From: Cellvibrionaceae bacterium
GTDB taxonomy: Bacteria > Pseudomonadota > Gammaproteobacteria > Pseudomonadales > Cellvibrionaceae
DNA length: 64,000 bases
NCBI GenBank assembly: GCA_021151825.1
Contig: JAGKWQ010000005.1
Span: forward strand, 124,001 to 188,000
Reading direction: 5' to 3'
Below, one piece after another: positions 60,751 through 64,000 of this stretch (its first letter is position 1; each line of letters starts with the position of its first letter). The notes under the pieces were generated by a model. That model was given only the letters and a program-made list of their open reading frames with translations, did no database searches and was not told the DNA's origin. The translations under genes and the position numbers were made by a program.

Positions 60751-61860
60751 ATGAAATCACGCGCCGCTATCGCCCTTGCCGCCGGCAAGCCACTGGAACT
60801 CGCGGAAATTGATGTGCAAGGCCCCAAGACCGGTGAAGTTCTGGTGCGCATCGTCGCTACCAGTGTTTGCCATACCGATGCTTACACGCTTTCCGGTGCG
60901 GACCCGGAAGGTGTTTTCCCGGCCGTGCTGGGCCATGAGGGCGCCGGCATTGTGGAAGAAGTGGGTGAAGGCGTCACCAGTTTGAAAGTAGGTGACCACG
61001 TAATTCCACTGTACACCGCCGAATGCGGCAAGTGTAAATTCTGCCTTTCCGGTAAAACCAATTTGTGCGGCGCGGTGCGCGCAACCCAGGGCAAAGGTTT
61101 AATGCCTGATGGCACCAGCCGTTTTTCCCTGGAAGGGAAACCACTGTTCCATTACATGGGCACGTCGACATTTTCCGAATACACCGTGTTGCCGGAAGTG
61201 TCACTCGCCAAAGTTTCCCCAAGCGCACCGCTCGATAAAATTTGTTTGCTCGGTTGCGGCGTCACAACCGGAATCGGTGCAGTGATTAACACAGCAAAAG
61301 TGACTCCGGGCTCTACCATTGCGGTGTTCGGTTTGGGCGCAATCGGCCTTGCGGTTATTCAGGGCGCACAAATGATGAATGCCAGCCGCATTATTGCGAT
61401 TGATGTTAATCCCGACAAATTCGAGCTCGCCCGTCAATTTGGCGCAACCGATTTTGTAAATCCGAAAGACCATTCTGCACCGATCCAGCAAGTAATTGTG
61501 GATATGACTGACGGCGGTGTGGATTATTCGTTTGAATGTATCGGCAATGTAAATGTTATGCGCTCGGCATTGGAGTGCTGCCATAAAGGCTGGGGCGAAT
61601 CAATTATTATTGGTGTAGCCGGTGCAGGCCAGGAAATTTCCACTCGCCCCTTTCAGTTGGTGACTGGCCGCGTATGGAAAGGTTCAGCATTTGGTGGTGT
61701 GAAAGGTCGTAGCCAATTGCCCGGTTATGTTGATCGCTATATGAAAGGCGAAATAAAAATCGACGAATTTATTACCCACGATATGCCGTTCGAAAAAATT
61801 AATGAAGCGTTTGACTTATTGCACGAAGGTAAAAGCATCCGCACTGTACTGCATTATTAA
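60751..61860 (+). CDS. frmA: S-(hydroxymethyl)glutathione dehydrogenase / class III alcohol dehydrogenase
   Basis: A 369-residue zinc enzyme (E. coli FrmA 369). It oxidises S-hydroxymethylglutathione, formed from formaldehyde and glutathione, to S-formylglutathione with NAD. Seen: the catalytic zinc ligands in SVCHTDAYTLSG and GHEGAGIVEEVGEGV, the structural zinc cluster CGKCKFCLSGKTNLC, CLLGCGVTTGIGAV with the third catalytic Cys, the Rossmann motif VFGLGAIGLAVIQGA, and WKGSAFGGVKGRSQLPGYV typical of class III. AAGGAAACC precedes the ATG. frmB follows by 60 bp, making a two-gene detoxification operon. Confidence 0.96.
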   Translation: MKSRAAIALAAGKPLELAEIDVQGPKTGEVLVRIVATSVCHTDAYTLSGADPEGVFPAVLGHEGAGIVEEVGEGVTSLKVGDHVIPLYTAECGKCKFCLSGKTNLCGAVRATQGKGLMPDGTSRFSLEGKPLFHYMGTSTFSEYTVLPEVSLAKVSPSAPLDKICLLGCGVTTGIGAVINTAKVTPGSTIAVFGLGAIGLAVIQGAQMMNASRIIAIDVNPDKFELARQFGATDFVNPKDHSAPIQQVIVDMTDGGVDYSFECIGNVNVMRSALECCHKGWGESIIIGVAGAGQEISTRPFQLVTGRVWKGSAFGGVKGRSQLPGYVDRYMKGEIKIDEFITHDMPFEKINEAFDLLHEGKSIRTVLHY

Positions 61861-61920
61861 TAGCGAACGTTGACAAAAAATGCGGCCTGCACAGCGGGCT
61901 GCATTTTAATGGAAAATAAT

Positions 61921-62766
61921 ATGTCCCAAAAATTAACCGAAATCGCCGCCAATAAAAGTTTTGGTGGCTGGCATAAACGCTTCAAACATTTCTCACCCAC
62001 ATTAAATTGCGAAATGATCTTCGCGATTTATTTACCGCCACAAGCAGAAACGGAAAAAGTACCACTACTTTGGTGGCTTTCCGGCCTTACTTGTACCGAT
62101 GAAAATTTTATGCAAAAAGCCGGCGCACAAAAAATTGCAGCGGAATTAGGCATTGCAATTATTTGCCCGGACACCAGCCCGCGCGGATTAAATTTACCGG
62201 GCGATTCAGACAGTTACGATTTTGGTGTCGGCGCCGGGTTTTATCTCAATGCCACCCAAGCACCCTGGAAAAATAATTACCGGATGTATGATTACATCAC
62301 CACAGAATTGCCAGAGTTAGCCAATAAAAATTTTCCATTAAATGGCAAAGAATCGATCAGCGGCCATTCTATGGGTGGTCACGGCGCGCTGGTTATTGCT
62401 TTGCGTTCGCCAGAGCGCTATCAATCGGTATCGGCATTTGCACCCATTACCAATCCGGTCAATTGCCCCTGGGGACAAAAAGCATTTACAGGATACTTGG
62501 GGGATAATCAGGAAAGCTGGAATGATTACGACACCTGCTACCTGATTGAACATGGAAAATCAAAACAGCAGTTATTTATTGATCAAGGTAGCGCTGACAA
62601 CTTTTTATCTGCGCAATTAAAACCGGATACATTACAAAAAGCCTGCGCAGAACACCATCACCCGCTCAAATTTCGTTTGCATGCTGGCTATGATCACAGT
62701 TACTTCTTTATCGCCAGTTTTATTGATGACCATTTGCGTTATCACGCCAATTATCTTAATGCTTAA
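61921..62766 (+). CDS. frmB: S-formylglutathione hydrolase
   Basis: A 281-residue alpha/beta-hydrolase that splits S-formylglutathione into formate and glutathione. Seen: WWLSGLTCTDENF (oxyanion region), the nucleophile motif SGHSMGGHGAL, an Asp in IDQGSADNFL and the His in HAGYDHSYFF. The ATG at 61921 has a GGA ribosome site and matches the family start (MSQKLTEIAANKSFGGWHKRF); the frame is open 17 codons further upstream, with an ATG at 61909 as a weaker choice. With frmA it removes formaldehyde, which plant material can supply by demethylation of pectin or lignin units. Confidence 0.95.
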   Translation: MSQKLTEIAANKSFGGWHKRFKHFSPTLNCEMIFAIYLPPQAETEKVPLLWWLSGLTCTDENFMQKAGAQKIAAELGIAIICPDTSPRGLNLPGDSDSYDFGVGAGFYLNATQAPWKNNYRMYDYITTELPELANKNFPLNGKESISGHSMGGHGALVIALRSPERYQSVSAFAPITNPVNCPWGQKAFTGYLGDNQESWNDYDTCYLIEHGKSKQQLFIDQGSADNFLSAQLKPDTLQKACAEHHHPLKFRLHAGYDHSYFFIASFIDDHLRYHANYLNA

Positions 62767-62778
62767 TTGAGAGTAAAC

Positions 62779-62812
62779 GTGCAGGCGGCACCATGCAGCC
62801 TGCTCCGTTTTT
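62779..62812 (+). terminator. Probable terminator of frmB
   Basis: The stem GCAGGC/GCCTGC has an 11-nt loop and is followed by CCGTTTTTA within 10 nt. Confidence 0.55.
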
Positions 62813-63323
62813 ATTGAACAGCAATAATATTTACAGGGTCTAGATAAAACGCTTTTTTCCATCCTTGAGTTGATCCATCAATATTCCAAACATAAGGCAA
62901 TAAACTTACCACCGCATAATGCAAATGCGCCGGTTTGCCTTTGGCATTGCCGGTATCACCTAACAATCCTACTTGTGAGCCCCGCCATAACGGTTTACCG
63001 ATAAATACCGAATTACTATTCAAATGCGCGTAATAATGAATTCGCCATTTTGGCCCCAGCACCGCAACCACTTTTCCGCCCAAGGGTAATTCACCGGCGA
63101 AAATCACAATGCCATAGGTTGTGGCAAGAACAGGTGTATTCAGCTTTCCAAAAATATCTATACCTTTATGAACGCCAGATCTCCCCCAAGGCTCGAACCA
63201 AAATGATTTGGCATTCCAGTCTTTGCTCGTCGCACTTTCGACCGGAATTACAGGCAATTCAGGAAGCAAAAAACCCAGGAATAATATAATCAGGAATATT
63301 TTTAGTTTTCGCCATTTTTTCAC
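62811..63323 (-). CDS. M23 family metallopeptidase (LytM domain)
   Basis: A 170-residue protein. An N-terminal hydrophobic segment (about 8-24) acts as a membrane anchor or signal, followed by a LytM/M23 domain (about 45-150). The zinc ligands are His52 and Asp56 in HKGIDIFG and His135 in HLHYAV, with His133 as the catalytic partner. M23 enzymes cut peptide cross-links of peptidoglycan. The start is GTG at 63323. It follows the membrane protease gene by only 19 bp and is probably co-transcribed with it. Its target is most likely the cell's own wall. Confidence 0.85.
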   Translation of the reverse strand: MKKWRKLKIFLIILFLGFLLPELPVIPVESATSKDWNAKSFWFEPWGRSGVHKGIDIFGKLNTPVLATTYGIVIFAGELPLGGKVVAVLGPKWRIHYYAHLNSNSVFIGKPLWRGSQVGLLGDTGNAKGKPAHLHYAVVSLLPYVWNIDGSTQGWKKAFYLDPVNIIAVQ

Positions 63324-63342
63324 AGCGTTATACCTGCATCAG

Positions 63343-64000
63343 TTATCCGAGCGGATAGGTAAGGAAAGAAAAATGAATTTGGTTAACAAAGAAATGGATC
63401 ATAATCGGATAGAAAATATTTTTACTTAAGGTATAACTTAAACCGTACAAAAATCCCGTCAGCGCGTACACCCAGATTGCAGCTCCACTTAATCCCGAAT
63501 GGATAGCAACAAATATTGCCGTCACCATTAATAATGGAACCAATTCCTGAACCCAACGATTAACCGTAAAAACAGCGATGGCATTACGCAATGATTGCTG
63601 CAATAGCAAACGCATAAACGCTTCTTCTGCCACGCTGATAATTAATAAATTACCTAATGCAAACAATAATATTTGCTCAATATTTTTAGGTTGGAGATGT
63701 AAACCAAGGGCAGGAATAGCCACCGCAACAATGACAGCAGGTGCTAGCAGTACAGCAAGAAACTGATATTTCGGCGCTGCAATAAATTCATCACTGCGCG
63801 GCTTTGTCCACAGAAAATATAACAACAGGAATCCGCAAAGACCTTTGCCAAAATTGGCAAAAAACTCATAGCGTGGCGTTGAGCTGGAATCGCCTGGCAG
63901 ATCAAAAATAAAAGGATAAGAAAATTCTTCTGGCTTATAGGTGGCCGCCCAAAACACTAAAGTTACCACCAAACACCACAGCAATGGTCTTTGCCAACGG
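63343..64000 (-). CDS. CPBP family intramembrane metalloprotease (N-terminus cut by window edge)
   Basis: At least 218 residues; the frame is open to the window's end, so the start is not seen. Several hydrophobic helices carry the CPBP (Abi/CAAX protease and bacteriocin-processing) motifs: EEAFMR (motif 1, EExxxR), IFVAIHSG (motif 2 with His) and HFFVNQIH (motif 3). These are Rce1-like glutamyl proteases of the inner membrane whose bacterial substrates are mostly unknown. It lies 19 bp upstream of the M23 peptidase gene on the same strand, suggesting a shared transcript. Confidence 0.85.
   Translation of the reverse strand, partial: RWQRPLLWCLVVTLVFWAATYKPEEFSYPFIFDLPGDSSSTPRYEFFANFGKGLCGFLLLYFLWTKPRSDEFIAAPKYQFLAVLLAPAVIVAVAIPALGLHLQPKNIEQILLFALGNLLIISVAEEAFMRLLLQQSLRNAIAVFTVNRWVQELVPLLMVTAIFVAIHSGLSGAAIWVYALTGFLYGLSYTLSKNIFYPIMIHFFVNQIHFSFLTYPLG

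Noticed and set aside
1..64000. Prophage, integrative element or insertion sequence
   Set aside because: No integrase, transposase, phage structural gene or attachment-site repeat was seen; the gene content and coding style are uniform.

Overview
The window reads as chromosomal DNA of a plant- and glucan-degrading gammaproteobacterium, most likely Cellvibrio or a close relative in Cellvibrionaceae. The support is a lipoprotein mannanase of the Cellvibrio japonicus Man26A type, long poly-serine linkers in secreted enzymes, a high density of glycoside hydrolases (GH3, GH9, GH16, GH26, GH81), a PL3 pectate lyase, several TonB-dependent receptors (TBDRs), and a housekeeping block (pgk, tkt, ArsR-methyltransferase, metK, ahcY, metF) arranged much as in Pseudomonas. 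No rRNA, tRNA, CRISPR array, insertion sequence or prophage was seen.

Layout. 1-8.5 kb: the end of a chemoreceptor, a PEP-CTERM surface protein with a putative sigma-54 promoter, a secreted CBM6/zincin/lectin protein, the GH26 mannanase with a LacI-type operator, trmO, a DUF4197 lipoprotein and an MFS exporter. 8.6-17.4 kb: a GH9 lipoprotein, serA, a DedA protein, an alpha/beta hydrolase, a membrane-bound AraC regulator and a metallophosphoesterase lipoprotein. 17.8-41.5 kb: a large beta-glucan (laminarin-like) uptake and degradation region holding a TBDR, an unknown 829-residue lipoprotein, a GH16 laminarinase, a GH3 glucosidase, two flavin-dependent tryptophan-halogenase-like proteins flanking a small Cys-rich secreted protein, a JmjC/cupin_8 protein, SapC, a second TBDR, and a GH81-CBM56-CBM6 endo-1,3-glucanase. 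41.8-46.7 kb: a third TBDR coupled to a periplasmic binding-protein-like gene, then the PL3 pectate lyase. 47-57.8 kb: pgk, a HEPN/MNT pair, tkt, then the SAM/SAH cycle genes sahR-like, metK, ahcY and metF, and a tonB. 57.9-64 kb: rph, yicC, a LysR regulator divergent from frmA-frmB (formaldehyde detoxification), and an M23 peptidase with a CPBP membrane protease running off the edge.

How the parts fit. Secreted GH81 and GH16 enzymes would cut beta-1,3-glucan, TBDRs would import the oligosaccharides using TonB, and the GH3 lipoprotein would finish them to glucose. A shared upstream element built on GTGGGACGAC appears before the GH3, TBDR-2, GH81 and Cys-rich protein genes, with a weaker copy before GH9, which suggests one regulon. 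The halogenase/SapC/cupin/TBDR cassette inside this locus is the most intriguing and least understood part. In the SAM-cycle block, a perfect 34-bp palindrome lies in front of the ArsR-methyltransferase gene, and REP-like hairpins occupy every spacer from that gene to tonB.

All functional calls rest on reading the translated sequence and recognising motifs. No database search was possible.
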